NCBI RefSeq assembly: GCF_022539505.1
Contig: NC_061510.1
Coordinates: 101,696,292-101,760,291, forward strand
Direction: 5' to 3'
DNA length: 64,000 nucleotides
From: Lolium rigidum
Lineage: Eukaryota > Streptophyta > Magnoliopsida > Poales > Poaceae
The notes below the pieces were generated by a model. That model was not told the origin of the DNA. It made no database searches and saw only the letters and a program-made list of their open reading frames with translations. Positions 1 through 11,810 of this stretch are shown one piece after another; position 1 is the stretch's first letter, and every line of letters starts with the position of its first letter. The translations under genes were made by a program, and so were the position numbers.

Positions 1-1144
1 TAGAAATTATCTAGACTTTAGAGAGACCAAATATGCAAACCAAATTTTAGCAAGCTCTATGTATTTCTTCATTAATGGGTGCAAAGTATATGATGCAAGA
101 GCTTAAACATGAGCACAACAATTGCCAAGTATCAAATTATTCAAGACATTTTAGAATTACTACATGTAGCATTTCCCGATTCCAACCATATAACAATTTA
201 ACGAAGAAGATTCAACCTTCGCCATGAATACTATGAGTAAAGCCTAAGGACATATTTGTCCATATGCAACAGCGGAGCGTGTCTCTCTCCCACACAATGA
301 ATGCTAGGATCCATTTTATTCAAACAAAAACAAAAATAAAAACAAACAGACGCTCCAAGCAAAGTACATAAGATGTGACTGAATAAAAATATAGTTTCGA
401 GGGAGGAACCTCGATGATGTTGTCGATGAAGAAGGGGATGCCTTGGGCATCCCCAAGCTTAGACGCTTGAGTCTTCTTAAAATATGCAGGGGTGAACCAC
501 CGGGGCATCCCCAAGCTTAGAGCTTTCACTCCTCTTGATCATAGTATATCATACTCCTCTCTTGACCCTTGAAAACTTCCTTCACACCAAACTTCAAGCA
601 AACTCATTAGAGGGTTAGTGCACAATAAAAATCCACATGTTCAGAGGTGACACAATCATTCTTAACACTTCTGGACATTGCACAAAGCTACTAGACATTA
701 ATGGAACAAATAAATTCATCCAACATAGCAAAAGAGGCAATGCGAAATAAAAGGCAGAATCTGTCAAAAACAGAACAGTCCGTAAAGACGAACCTGGAAG
801 GGGCACTTAACTTGCTCAAACGGAAAAACTCAAAACTAATGAAAGTTGCGTACATATCTAAGGATCCCGAACGTAAATTTGCAGATTTTTTTGATTTTTT
901 TTACAGATACTTCTGCGCGAATTCGTGACAGACAGCAATGCTGTTTCTGTGCAGCAATCCAAATCTAGCATCAACTTTACCATAGAGACTTTACTTGGCA
1001 CAAAAACGTGATAAGGAGAGGTTGCTACAGTAGTAAACAACTTCCAAGACTCAAATTTAAAACAAAGTACTGTAGTAAAAACATGGGTTGTCTCCCATAA
1101 GCGCTTTTCTTTAACGCCTTTCAGCTAGGCGCAGAAAGTGTATA

Positions 1145-1798
1145 TCAAGTATTATCAAGAAATGAAGCATCGGCATCATTACCAGGGGTGTTGGGAGTTT
1201 TCTCAACTATGCATTTTATCTCATCTATGTGAGTTTCAGAGGCTCCCTTTTCATTATTCTTAGGTTTGCTATCCTCGTCAAACAAATTTTCAGGGACAAG
1301 CCAACCATAATTAGTTTCTAGAGCATCGCTCATTCCTAGGAGCTTACAAGGTATTGTTGTCTTAATCTCCCCACCATCATTAATATTATTAGTGTACCTT
1401 ACTTTCTCCATGTCCATCTTTTCAAGGATACTAACAAAATTGGTATAAGAGCCAAGCATATTGTATTTAATAAAGACCTTTCTAGCCTCTCTTGCTACAC
1501 CACCAAATTCTTTAAGAAGGGTTTCTAAAACAAAATCTTTCTTTTCCCCTTCCTCCATATCACCGAGTGTGAGAAACATGTGTTGGATTATAGGATTGAG
1601 ATTAACAAATTTAGTTTCCAACATGCGAACTAAAGAAGTAGCAGCAATTTTATAAGTAGGAGCAAGTTCTGCCAAGTGTCTATCTTCAAAATCTTCAGCG
1701 GTACTAACATGAGTGAAAAAATCTTCTATATTATCTCTTCCAATTATAGACCCTCAGCCTACCGGTATGTCTTTTAGAGTGTAGTTAGGAGGAAACAT
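1145..1798 (-). pseudogene. Uncharacterised ORF of element A, one in-frame stop
   Basis: The uninterrupted stretch (176 residues from 1675) begins MAELAPTYK and is hydrophilic and alpha-helix-like, with EGEKKDF and DMEKVRY segments. Reading upstream in the same frame gives a longer version starting at an ATG at 1798 (MFPPNYTLKD), interrupted by a single TGA at 1753-1755. The ORF lies about 220 bases inside the primer site, where gag would be expected, but I see no zinc knuckle and no recognised gag motif. E1, E2 and EC have a different ORF in this place. It may be a derived gag-like or packaging protein; the function is unknown. Confidence 0.5.
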
Positions 1799-2016
1799 GA
1801 TGAAATAAACAAAAGGTAAATAAAATAAATGCAAGTAACTAATTTTTTTGTGTTTTTGATATAGAGAGCAAGACAAGTAAATAAAGTAAAGCTAGCAACT
1901 AATTTTTTTGTGTTTTGTTTAAGTGCAGCAAACAAAGTAGTAAATAAAATAAAGCAAGACAAAAACAAAGTAAAGAGATTGGATTATGGAGACTCCCCTT
2001 GCAGCGTGTCTTGATC

Positions 2017-2034
2017 TCCCCGGCAACGGCGCCA
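2017..2034 (-). other. Primer binding site, tRNA-Asp type (element A)
   Basis: The plus strand reads TCCCCGGCAACGGCGCCA, the 3' end of plant tRNA-Asp(GUC) including CCA, so the minus strand carries the complementary primer binding site. It lies 11 bases from the LTR edge and fixes the element's direction as minus. Confidence 0.85.
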
Positions 2035-2045
2035 GAAAAAATGCT

Positions 2046-2954
2046 TGATGCGTGCAATTAACACACGTCCGTTGGGAACCCCAAGAGGAAGGTGTGATGC
2101 GTACAGTAGCAAGTTTTCCCTCAGAAAGAAACAAAGGTTTATCGAACCAGGAGGAGCCAAGAAGCACGTTGAAGGTTGATGGCGGCGGGATGTAGTGCGG
2201 CGCAACACCAGGGATTCCGGCGCCAACGTGGAACCCGCACAACACAACCAAAGTACTTTGCCCCAACGAAACAGTGAGGTTGTCAATCTCACCGGCTTGC
2301 TGTAACAAAGGATTAACCGTATTGTGTGGAAGATGATTGTTTGCAGAAAACAGTAAAGAACAAGTATTGCAGTAGATTGTATGCGATGTAAAGAATAGGA
2401 CCGGGGTCCACAGTTCACTAGAGGTGTCTCTCCCATAATATAAATAGCATGTTGGGTGAACAAATTACAGTCGGGCAATTGACAAATAGAGAGGGCATGA
2501 CAATGCACATACATGATATGATAAATATAGTGAGATTTAATTGGGCATTACGACAAAGTACATAGACCGCTATCCAGCATGCATCTATGCCTAAAAAGTC
2601 CACCTTCAGGTTATCATCCGAACCCATTCCAGTATTAAGTTGCAAACAACAGACAATTGCATTAAGTATGGTGCGTAATGTAATCAATAACTACATCCTC
2701 GGACATAGCATCAATGTTTTATCCCTAGTGGCAACAGCACATCCACAACCTTAGAACTTTCTGTCACTGGTCCCGGATTTAATGGAGGCATGTACCCACT
2801 ATCGAGCATAAATACTCCCTCTTGGAGTTAAGAGCAAAAACTTGGCCGGAGCCTCTACTAATAACGGAGAGCATGCAAGATCATAAACAACACATAGGTA
2901 ATAGATTGATAATCACCATAACATAGTATTCTCTATCCATCGGATCCCGACAAA
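2046..2954 (-). repeat. Partial LTR of element A (5' LTR), cut by assembly gap
   Basis: The LTR edge is TGATGCG next to the primer site. The sequence matches the first 900 bases of the EC LTR (44537-45450) closely and stops at the N run in the phrase ATCGGATCCCGACAAA, which is intact in the EC copy. The missing part should hold about 690 bases ending in GACGTATCA. Confidence 0.8.
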
Positions 2955-3054
2955 NNNNNNNNNNNNNNNNNNNNNNNNNNNNNNNNNNNNNNNNNNNNNN
3001 NNNNNNNNNNNNNNNNNNNNNNNNNNNNNNNNNNNNNNNNNNNNNNNNNNNNNN
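2955..3054. other. Assembly gap (100 N)
   Basis: A run of exactly 100 N, the usual placeholder for a gap of unknown size. The left flank is mid-LTR in one orientation and the right flank is an LTR end of another type in the opposite orientation, so the flanks do not continue each other. Confidence 0.98.
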
Positions 3055-3222
3055 CGCTACTTTCACATCACCCTCGTTACTAGTGCTTTTCCAGGTGCAG
3101 CTGAATTGACAACTCAGTTGTTAAGGATTATAAGTATTCTTTACCTCCCCTTGTGTCGAATCAATAAATTGGGTTTTACTTCCCTCGAAGACTGTTGCGA
3201 TCCCCTATACTTGTGGGTCATC
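3055..3222 (+). repeat. LTR terminal fragment ending GTGGGTCATCA
   Basis: This is 168 bases of the end of an LTR of the class whose other strand starts TGATGACCCACAAGTATAGG, a common Triticeae repeat recalled from memory. It ends at 3222 directly against Tat-element sequence, so it is probably the 3' edge of another nested insertion whose body lies in the gap. The first five bases after it are CTTGT; the matching target duplication is not visible. Confidence 0.6.
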
Positions 3223-3372
3223 ACTTGTCCAAACCTCGCTTCTGGGGAGGGCCTCGTCGGTCAGACTCGATGCCGGGGAAACGGTCCTTGGCCTGAAAGA
3301 ACAAGAAAGATAAAAAGGGGTTAATCACAATGCAAAAGTTACGCAGTACGCCGACCCGAGTTGCGTAACTTC

Positions 3373-4504
3373 TTACATCTTGGGTCGGGGGTTAGTGGAA
3401 CCGAGAGGCCGAAGGCCCCATTCCCAATCCTCCGGCATGGCGGTCTGACAAATCTGGCCGGCCTTGAGGACAACGTCCTTCTTGCTAAGAGGAATTCCGG
3501 TGATCTTTGTAGGATCACCGGGACCGTACATCTCGCCCATCTTGTGCATGCGGCGCTTGAGCGGAAGCACCCGGCGCGAGCTAAAAGGCGCGGATGATAT
3601 CATCTGAGCAGATGTTGATGTCCTTCATCAATTGCCTCATAAAGCGTATAATCCGGTTGGTCTCTATGTGAGACTCCTTCGGATTGTAGCTCCAGTTGGC
3701 CCTCGAGGGTGGCGCCGGATTGAAAGGTGGCAGGTTGATAAGGTCTGCGGCGCCCTTGTTCTTCACGTAGAAAAAGGTCCCTTGCCATAGCCGGCATGAC
3801 TCGAGACCGGAGAACTTGAAAAAAGGGCTCCCTTGACGGGAGCCGATGATGCAAGACCCGCATTGAACGTGGGGTTTGGGTTTAGGAATTTCCTTGCCCT
3901 GAACGGAATCGATCCGAAGAGCAAAGAAGCGGGCAAACGTCTCGCGAGTGGGACGAATGCCGATATAAGCCTCCATGAAGGTGGCATAGCAAGAGAGGTA
4001 GAAGATGGCGTTGCCGGGAGATGGTGAGGTTGAAGTTGATAAAAATCGAGGAAACGCCGGAAGAAATCGTGAGGCCGGAAGGCCGAAGCCGCGCTCAAAG
4101 TGAGCAAGAAAGACAACTCGTTCACCGGGTTCGGGCACCGGTATGATCTCGTCGCGAGGAAGCCGGCAGGTCACTCCTTCCGGAACCCTCCCGGACCGGT
4201 AAAGCCGGCCGATCTCGAACTTGGTAACGTTGGAGCCCATCCAGGCCCCACGGGTGATACCGGAGGAATCCATACCGGAACCTTCACTAGAACTACCGGA
4301 TGCACGATTGCTACCGGACTCAGCCGTCCATCCGGCAAGATCGGCGGACGAGTCCGTCGGAAGATCTGCTACGCCGGCTAGCGGAGGAAGAGGCAGAAGA
4401 AGAAGTAGAGGAAGATTCCCCACTAGACATGGAATTTGGCGAAGAGAAACAAGAATCCCACAATATACCCCCGCGTGAAGATCTACGAAGGAGAGAAAAA
4501 GCAA
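3373..4504 (-). pseudogene. Antisense extra ORF of Tat element, resembling Pfam 'putative gypsy type transposon' (PF04195) proteins
   Basis: A 307-codon minus-strand ORF (3581-4504) has a Ser/Glu-rich N-terminus, then a conserved block with LPRDEIIPVPEPGERVVF, HFERGFGLPAS, GNAIFYLSC, and NLPPFNPAPP near the C-terminus. I recognise this block from grass proteins annotated as PF04195. Around 4020-4080 the expected text (FFRRFLDFYQLQPHHLP) is in another frame, so two compensating small frameshifts are present. A further shift at about 3590 moves the C-terminus (RRVLPLKRRMHKMGEM...) into the 3373-3603 frame. The gene runs opposite to the element's own direction. Molecular function unknown. Confidence 0.65.
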
Positions 4505-4589
4505 GAAAAAGAAGAGGTAAATACACTACCGAGACGAGATCTGGAAAGCAAGCAAAAGAGGGGCAAATTCAGATTAACCCTAACCTGAG

Positions 4590-4903
4590 GCGGCGGAGTT
4601 GCTGAGGAAGAAGTTCGCCGGAGGAATGACGAGCCAAGGGCCGGCGAGGAAGTCCATCGGCGGCGAGGTGAGGAAAAGCTCGAAGAAGCACCAATGCCGC
4701 GGCGGGGGCAGAAGCGCTGCAGGAGTTCTTCACGCGGGGAAGTCCGGCGAAGTCCGGCGAAGCAGTAGCGAAGATTCGCTGGGCGGCAGAGCTCAGGCGG
4801 CGAAACGGAGCGGCGGAGGCGCAGAGAGCAAGGAGCACTTGTGCGCGAGGAACTGGAGAATGCGAGAAGAGGAAGAAGGATGAGCGGTTCCCCCTTATAA
4901 GGA
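4590..4903 (-). promoter_or_regulatory. Candidate antisense promoter, leader and splice donor
   Basis: On the minus strand CCTTATAAGG (around 4894-4903) could act as a TATA box. It is followed by a GC-rich leader and a CAG/GTTAGGG donor-like site near 4590, upstream of the ATG at 4504. This suggests the antisense ORF had its own spliced transcription unit. Inference from motifs only. Confidence 0.35.
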
Positions 4904-5364
4904 AAGGGGAGTCGTGGGCCGAAAACCGCTGGGCTTCGGCGGTTTGGGTCGTGGGCCGCGACGGTTCGCCCCACGGGCCGCCACGTGGCATGGTGATACA
5001 CGCGAGAAAATAGTAAGCCACAGGAAGGTGCACACGGATCCAGAGAGCTGGTTGGGATTCACTGTGAAGCAATTAATGCGCGCGCAGAAGCCGAAGGGAA
5101 GTGACCCCTGACACTGGCGCGTCAGTCACAGTGCGCATGTCACTGACAGGCGCGGGGCCCGAGATATTCTCGACTTCGCCGAGGAAGTGTTTAATGACTA
5201 AGATGCCGGAGGATAAGACACCGGATAATGTCTTGTGAAAAAGAGATAGCCATGATCCAGGCAAAGGTGCCGGGATCCAAACCCAATGCCGGATAGATTA
5301 AACCGGTATCCTAAAATAAAAGAACTCTGGCATGGTCCGTTGGATAGGATCCGCAGACTATACC

Positions 5365-5379
5365 AGCTTCGGGGACTAA
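5365..5379 (+). other. Polypurine tract of Tat element
   Basis: AGCTTCGGGGACTAA lies directly before the TGTTGGGG start of the 3' LTR, the expected plus-strand priming site. It sets the element direction as plus here. Confidence 0.7.
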
Positions 5380-6101
5380 TGTTGGGGGGATGACCCCGGT
5401 ATGCCAAAGGCATGCCAAACCGGATGGTTTGAGCCATCAAGATACCGGTTTAATGTTCGTACCGGAACGTAAAGATAGGAATTAGGCTAAGTGAGGCTAA
5501 GCTCGTATCCCCAAGAGGGGTATGCCGGAACCGGATAAGAAGATACCGGCTACCGGAAGGAAGAGCGTGTCGGCACGACTGGTCAAAGATTCTCTCCAGA
5601 GCTAGAAGACAAGGATGAGCTAAGCAAAGTAACTTTAAATGAAGGGCTGACGATAAAGAGAAGGATGACGGTCAAAGAAGCCGGAGGACGTCAGCATCCT
5701 TGATTAAAGAGGACTCCGGTGTCATCTACGATTAAAGTAGCTTTATAAAGTAGTTTGTCTAGTCAAAGATGCCATTAGGGTTTCTTGCCTTGTAAGCCAC
5801 CCTCTCCCCTATATAAGGAGAGGGGGCAGCCCTTCTCACGGGGAAACGCACGAAGAGAGCTAGGTTTAGAAGAACACTTGTACTGAGAAACTTGTAACCT
5901 GTTGAGATCAATAAAGAAGATGATCTAGAGCGAGTTCTTCCTTATGTCTTTCTTCTTCAACCTCTAGCCTTGGCTAAGTTCTTGAGGAAACCATCCGGAA
6001 GTTCATCCCGTCTAATCACAAACCCTCCCCCGAATCCTCTTGCGTCCATTCGGCCCCAACTTAAGCCATCCTATGGCATCTGTCTGTTCACCACGACGAC
6101 A
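5380..6101 (+). repeat. 3' LTR of Tat element (722 bp)
   Basis: The LTR starts TGTTGGGGGGATGA and ends CACGACGACA. It matches the reverse complement of 47794-48517 (724 bp) throughout. A TATA box (CCTATATAAGG, about 5809-5819) and a downstream pyrimidine/purine-rich leader mark the element's promoter. The LTR is bounded on the right by the target duplication GAACC (6102-6106). Confidence 0.9.
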
Positions 6102-6366
6102 GAACCTTATGAATCTCTTCAAGAAGTTGTGCAAGGATTTCGGTCATTGGGAAATTTCAACACTGTAAACCCTGCTGAAAGGCGATATATTCCACACCCG
6201 GCGCTACTGAGGACAGGCAGGTAGAAGGCCATCGCAGCGCATCCGGAATGATATGGATGAATCTGAAGCAGGAGGGCCAACGAAACAATGTTTCCTATGC
6301 AATGAATTTGGTCACTGGGACACTAATTGTCCAACCTTCGGCACTAGCACAGCAAGAAGGGGGCAG
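6102..6366 (+). pseudogene. C-terminal piece of MULE transposase with CCHC zinc knuckle
   Basis: The first codons read LMNLFKKLCK, the phrase expected right after the RNKN at which the transposase on contig C (48518) is interrupted. Further on, after a frameshift near 6222, comes a tail typical of MULE/FAR1 proteins: YIPHPALLRTGR, a basic linker, and CFLCNEFGHWDTNC, a C-x2-C-x3-GH-x4-C knuckle. The frame then runs into E1 and resumes at 26776 with an RGRRGRGRN basic end and TAG at 26812-26814. Only about 100 codons remain after the interruption, so the middle of the C-terminal half, including any SWIM finger, is deleted. Not functional. Confidence 0.7.
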
Positions 6367-7850
6367 TGATGTCTACGCACGCTTCTATTCCTGTAGACAG
6401 TGTTGGGCCTCCAAGAGCAGAGGTTTGTAGAACAGCAGCAAGTTTCCCTTAAGTGAATCATCCAAGGTTTATCGAACTCAGGGAGGTAGAGGTCAAAGAT
6501 ATCCCTCTCAAGCAACCCTGCAATTAAGATACAAGAAGTCTCTTGTGTCCCCAACACACCTAATACACTTGTCAGATGTATAGGTGCATTAGTTCGGCGA
6601 AGAGATAGTGAAATACAAGTAATATGGATGATTATAAGTAGTAATTGCAATCTGAAATAAAAATGGCAGCAAGCGAACATGTAACAGAACTTGTTGGAAA
6701 CGGTGTTTCAATGCTTAGAAACAAGGCCTAGGGATCATACTTTCACTAGTGGACACTCTCAACAATGATCACATAATAAATAAATAACTTCTCCTCACTT
6801 GTGCTACTTTCAAACACTCTCTTGTTGGATAACAAACATCATTCATTGTGTAGGGCTATAAGCACACCTCAAGCCGGAGTAAACAAGCTCCACAACTTCA
6901 CGGAGTTCATATTAAAGTAACCTCTAGAGTGCATAATAGACCATTGCAATTTAGACCGAGTACTAACTAGCATACACACTGTCAACAATAGCTATGAAAG
7001 GGGGAATAGATCGCATCAATACTATCATAGTAATAGTTAACTTCATAATCTACAAGAGATTACAATCATAACCTACGCCAAGTACTACATGATGCACACA
7101 CTGTCACCTTTACATCATGGAGGAGGAATAGACTACTTTAATAACATCACTAGAGTAGCACATAGATTAATAGTGATACAAAGCTCATGATCACATAAAG
7201 ATCACACCATGGGAGAGAGAGATGAACCACATAGCTACCGGTAGAGCCCTTAGCCTCGGGGGAGAACTACTCCCTCCTCATCATGGGAGACAGCAACGGC
7301 GATGAAGATGGCGGTGATGTCGATGGAGATGACTCCGGGGGCAATTCCCCGTCCCGGCGGCGTGCCGGAACAGAGACTTCTGTCCCCCAAAACGGAGTTT
7401 CGCGATGCCGGCGGCGTCCCTGGAGTCTTTCTGGAGTTTCGTCAAATGTTGTAGGGTTTTCACGTCACGAGATATTATATAGGCGAAGAGGCGGCGCAAG
7501 GGGGTGCTTGGGGGGCCCACCCCATAGGGCGGCGCCCCCCCCCCTCCTAGGCCGCGCCCTGTGTGGTGTGGGGGCCCTGGGCCTCCTCTCCGGCTGCCCT
7601 TCGTTGTTCTGGTCCGTCTCGGTGAAATAAGATGTTCGGCTTTTGTTTCGTCGAATTCCGAGAATATTGCCCGAACAGCCTTTCTGGAACCAAAAACAGC
7701 AGAAAACAGGAACTGGCAACTTGGCATCTTCTTAATAGGTTAGTTCCGGAAAATGCATAAAATCATTATAAAGTGTGAGCAAAACATGTAGGTATTGTCA
7801 TAAAACTAGCATGGAACATCAAAAATTATAGATACGTTGGAGACGTATCA
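6367..7850 (-). repeat. E1 3' LTR
   Basis: In plus orientation it starts TGATGTCTACGCACG and ends GATACGTTGGAGACGTATCA. It is nearly identical to 25291-26770. A short GC-rich block near 7340-7580 gives several spurious ORFs on both strands. Confidence 0.92.
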
Positions 7851-8197
7851 AGCATCCCCAAGCTTAGTTCCTACTCGCCCTCGAGTAGGTAAACGATAAC
7901 AAGGATAATTTCTGAAGTGACATGCTACTATCATAATCTTGATCAATACTATTGTAAAGCATATGAGATGAATGAAGTGATTCAAAGCAATGGTAAAGAC
8001 AATGACTAAACAATCGAATCATATAGCAAAGACTTTTCATGAATAGTACTTTCAAGACAAGCATCAATAAGACTTGCATAGGAGTTAACTCATAAAGCAA
8101 TAAATTCTTAGTAGAAAGTTTTGAAGCAACACAAAGGAAGATATAAGTTTCAGCAGTTGCTTTCAACTTCAACATGTATATCTCATGGATGTATATC

Positions 8198-9857
8198 TGA
8201 TGTCTACGGGAGCTTCTATTCTTGTAGACAGTGTTGGGCCTCCAAGAGCAGAGGTTTGTAGAACAGCAGCAAGTTTCCCTTAAGTGGATCACCCAAGGTT
8301 TATCGAACTTAGGGAGGAAGAGGTCAAAGATATCCCTCTCATGCAACCCCGCAACCACGAAGCAAGAAGTCTCTTGTGTCCCCAACACACCTAATAGGTG
8401 CACTAGTTCGGCGAAGAGATAGTGAAATACAGTGGTATAAATAAGTATGAGCAGTAGATAACGCAGCAGTAGTAACGCAAAGAAACAAGTAAACAAGCAA
8501 GCTGATAGCAATATTTAGGAACAAGGCCTAGGGATTACACTTTCACTAGTGGACACTCTCAACATTGATCACATAACAGAATAGATAAATGCATACTCTA
8601 CACTCTCTTGTTGGATGATGAACACATTGCGTAGGATTACATGAACCCTCAATGCCGGAGTTAACAAGCTCCACAATTCAATGTTCATATTTAAATAACC
8701 TTAGAGTGCATGAAAGATCAACACGACTAAACCAAGTACTAACACAAGCATGCACACTGTCACCTTCACACTATGTAGGAGGAATAGATCACATCAATAC
8801 CATCATAGCAATAGTTAACTTCATAATCTACAAGAGATCATAATCATAGCCTACGCCAAGTACTAACACGGATGCACACACTGTCACCATTACACCGTGC
8901 AGGAGGAATAAAACTACTTTAATAACATCACTAGAGTAGCACATAGATAAATTGTTATACAAAACACAATGCAATCATAAAGAGATATAAATAAGCACTT
9001 CACTACGCCATTCATAACAGTGAATAAGTATTCTGTGAAATATAGCCTAAGAGACCCACACGGTGCACACACTCGTCACCTTTACACACGTGGGACAAGG
9101 AGTCTCCGGAGATCACATAAGTAAAACCCACTTGACTAGCATAATGACATCTAGATTACAAGCATCATCATATGAATCTCAATCATGTAAGGCAGCTCAT
9201 GAGATTATTGTATTGAAGCACATAGGAGAGAGATGAACCACATAGCTACCGGTACAGCCCCGAGCCTCGATGGAGAACTACTCCCTCCTCATGGGAGACA
9301 AGCAGCGTTGATGGAGATGGCGGTGGTGTCGATGGAGGAGCCTTCCGGGGCACTTCCCCGTCCCGGCGGCGTGCCGGAACAGAGACTCCTGTCCCCCAGA
9401 TCTTGGCTTCGCGGTGGCCGCGGCTCTGGAAGGTTTCTCGTACCGTGGCTTTTTCCGTCTCGAGGTTTTAGGTCTGGGACCTTTATATAGGCGAAGAGGC
9501 GGCGTCAGAAGGTCGAAGGGGCGACGACACCATAGCGGGGCGCGGCCAAGGCCTGGGTCGCGCCACCCTGTCGTCTGGGGCCCACAGGGCCCTCCTCTGG
9601 CGGCTCTCGGGTGTTCTGGATGCTTCCGGGCAAAATAGGAACCTGGGCGTTGATTTCGTCCAATTCCGAGAATATTTCGTTACTAGGATTTCGAAACCAA
9701 AAACAGCAGTAAAACAGAACCGGCACTTCGGCATCTTGTTAATAGGTTAGTTCCAGAAAATGCACGAATATGACATAAAATGTGCATATAACATGTAGAT
9801 ATCATCAATAATGTGGCATGGAACATAAGAAATTATCGATACGTCGGAGACGTATCG
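8198..9857 (-). repeat. E2 3' LTR
   Basis: Starts TGATGTCTACGGGAG and ends GATACGTCGGAGACGTATC; the final A is G (9857). The polypurine phrase (GCATCCCCAAGCTTAG on plus) follows. It pairs with 20426-22091. Confidence 0.92.
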
Positions 9858-11810
9858 GCATCCCCAAGCTTAGTTCCTGCCGTCCCGAGCAGGTAAACGA
9901 TAAACAAAGATAATTTCTGGAGTGACATGCCATCATAAACTTGATCATATTGTAAACATATGTAATGAATGCAGACGATCAAAACAATGGTAATGACATG
10001 AGTAAACAATCGAATCATAAAGCAAAGACTTTTCATGAATAGTACTTAAAGACAAGCATCAATAAGTCTTGCATAAGAGTTAACTCATAAAGCAATAAAT
10101 CAAAGTAAAGGTATTGAAGCAACACAAAGGAAGATTAAGTTTCAGCGGTTGCTTTCAACTTGTAACATGTATATCTCATGGATAATTGTCAACATAGAGT
10201 AATATAACAGGTGCAATATGCAAGTATGTAGGAATCAATGCACAGCTTCACACAAGTGTTTGCTTCTTGAGGTGGAGAGAGATAGGTGAACTGACTCAAC
10301 ATAAAAGTAAAAAGAATGGTCCTTCAAAGAGGAAAGCATCGATTGCTATATTTGTGCTAGAGCTTTTATTTTGAAAACATGAAACAATTTTGTCAACGGT
10401 AGTAATAAAGCATATGAGTTATGTAAATTATATCTTACAAGTTGCAAGCCTCATGCATAGTATACTAATAGTGCCCACACCTTGTCCTAATTAGCTTGGA
10501 CTACCGGATCATCGCAATACACATGTTTTAACCAAGTGTCACAAAGGGGTACCTCCATGCCGCTCGTACAAAGGTCTAAGGAGAAAGCTCGCATTTTGGA
10601 TTTCTCGCTTTTGATTATTCTCAACTTAGACATCCATACCGGGACAACATGGACAACGGATAATGGACTCCTCTTTAATGCATAAGCATGTGGCAACAAT
10701 TATTATTCTCATATGAGATTGAGGATATATGTCCAAAACTGAAACTTCCACCATGAATCATGGCTTTAGTTAGCGGCCCAATGTTCTTCTCTAACAATAT
10801 GCATGCTCCAACCATTAAGGTGGTAGATCTCTCTTACTTCAGACAAGACGGACATGCATAGCAACTCACATGATATTCAACAAAGAATAGTTGATGGCGT
10901 CCCTGAAACATGGTTATCGCACAACAAGCAACTTAATAAGAGATAAAGTGCATAAGTACATATTCAATACCACAATAGTTTTTAAGCTATTTGTCCCATG
11001 AGCTATATATTGTAAAGGCGAATGATGGAATTTTAAAGGTAGCACTCAAGCAATTTACTTTGGAATGGCGGAGAAATACCATGTAGTAGGTAGGTATGGT
11101 GGACACAAATGGCATAGTGGTTGGTTCAAGGATTTTGGATGCATGAGAAGTATTCCCTCTCGATACAAGGTTTAGGCTAGCAAGGTTTATTTGAAACAAA
11201 CACATGGATGAACCGGTGCAGCAAAACTCACATAAAAGACATATTGTAAACATTATAAGACTCTACACCATCTTCCTTGTTGTTCAAAACTCAATACTAG
11301 AAATTATCTAGACCTTAGAGAGACCAATTATGCAAACCAAATTTTAGCAAGCTCTATGTATTTATTCATTAATGGGTGCAAAGTGTATGATGCAAGGGCT
11401 TAAACATGAGCACAACAATTTCCAAGTATCAAATTATCCAAGACATTTTACCAATTACTACATGTAGCATTTTCCGTTTCCAACCATATAACAATTAACG
11501 AAGCAGATTCAACCTTCGTCATGAAAAATAAAAGCTAAGAACACGAGTGTTCATACGAACCAGCGGAGCGTGTCTCTCTCCCACACAAGCATGAATTTAT
11601 TCAAACCAAACAAAAATGAAAACAAAAGCACATAGACGCTCCAAGTAAAGTACATATGATGTGACCGAATAAAAATATAGTTTCAAGAGAAGGAACCTGA
11701 TAATTTGTCGATGAAGAAGGGGATGGCTTGGGCATCCCCAAGCTTAGATGCTTGAGTCTTCTTGAAATATGCAGGGATGAACCACGGGGGCATCCCCAAG
11801 CTTAGAGCTT

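Larger units (their letters stand above)
1..2045 (-). mobile_element. Interior of non-autonomous tRNA-Asp-primed LTR element (element A, partial)
   Basis: This stretch is the internal domain of an LTR retrotransposon reading on the minus strand. Its first 850 bases align by eye with the interiors of E2 (11290-11800 and 18890-19230) and EC (42460-43320), including the repeated phrase around GCATCCCCAAGCTTAG. From about 860 to 1800 it diverges from those copies and carries a different ORF. No protease, reverse transcriptase or integrase is visible, so it is non-autonomous. It continues left of the window. The family resembles Sabrina/WHAM-type repeats of Triticeae; that name is from memory. Confidence 0.8.
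3223..6101 (+). mobile_element. 3' half of Tat-lineage Gypsy retrotransposon
   Basis: This is the end of a plus-strand Gypsy element: a region with a large antisense ORF, a polypurine tract (5365-5379) and a 3' LTR (5380-6101). No pol is present; it would lie to the left, beyond the LTR scrap or in the gap. An antisense extra ORF between pol and 3' LTR is typical of the Tat lineage. The 3' LTR is followed by GAACC, the same five bases that flank the related 5' LTR at 48517, so the 5' half of this same insertion is very probably 46139-48517. Confidence 0.8.

Noticed and set aside
2017..2034. tRNA-Asp gene (also at 20398, 25263, 44508)
   Set aside because: Only the 3' 18 bases of tRNA-Asp are present, each next to an LTR edge: primer binding sites.
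7283..7743. Overlapping ORFs in LTR GC-rich blocks (also near 9233-9734, 21503-21968, 26150-26680, 45581-46015)
   Set aside because: They recur in every LTR copy on both strands with Gly/Arg/Pro bias; non-coding LTR sequence.
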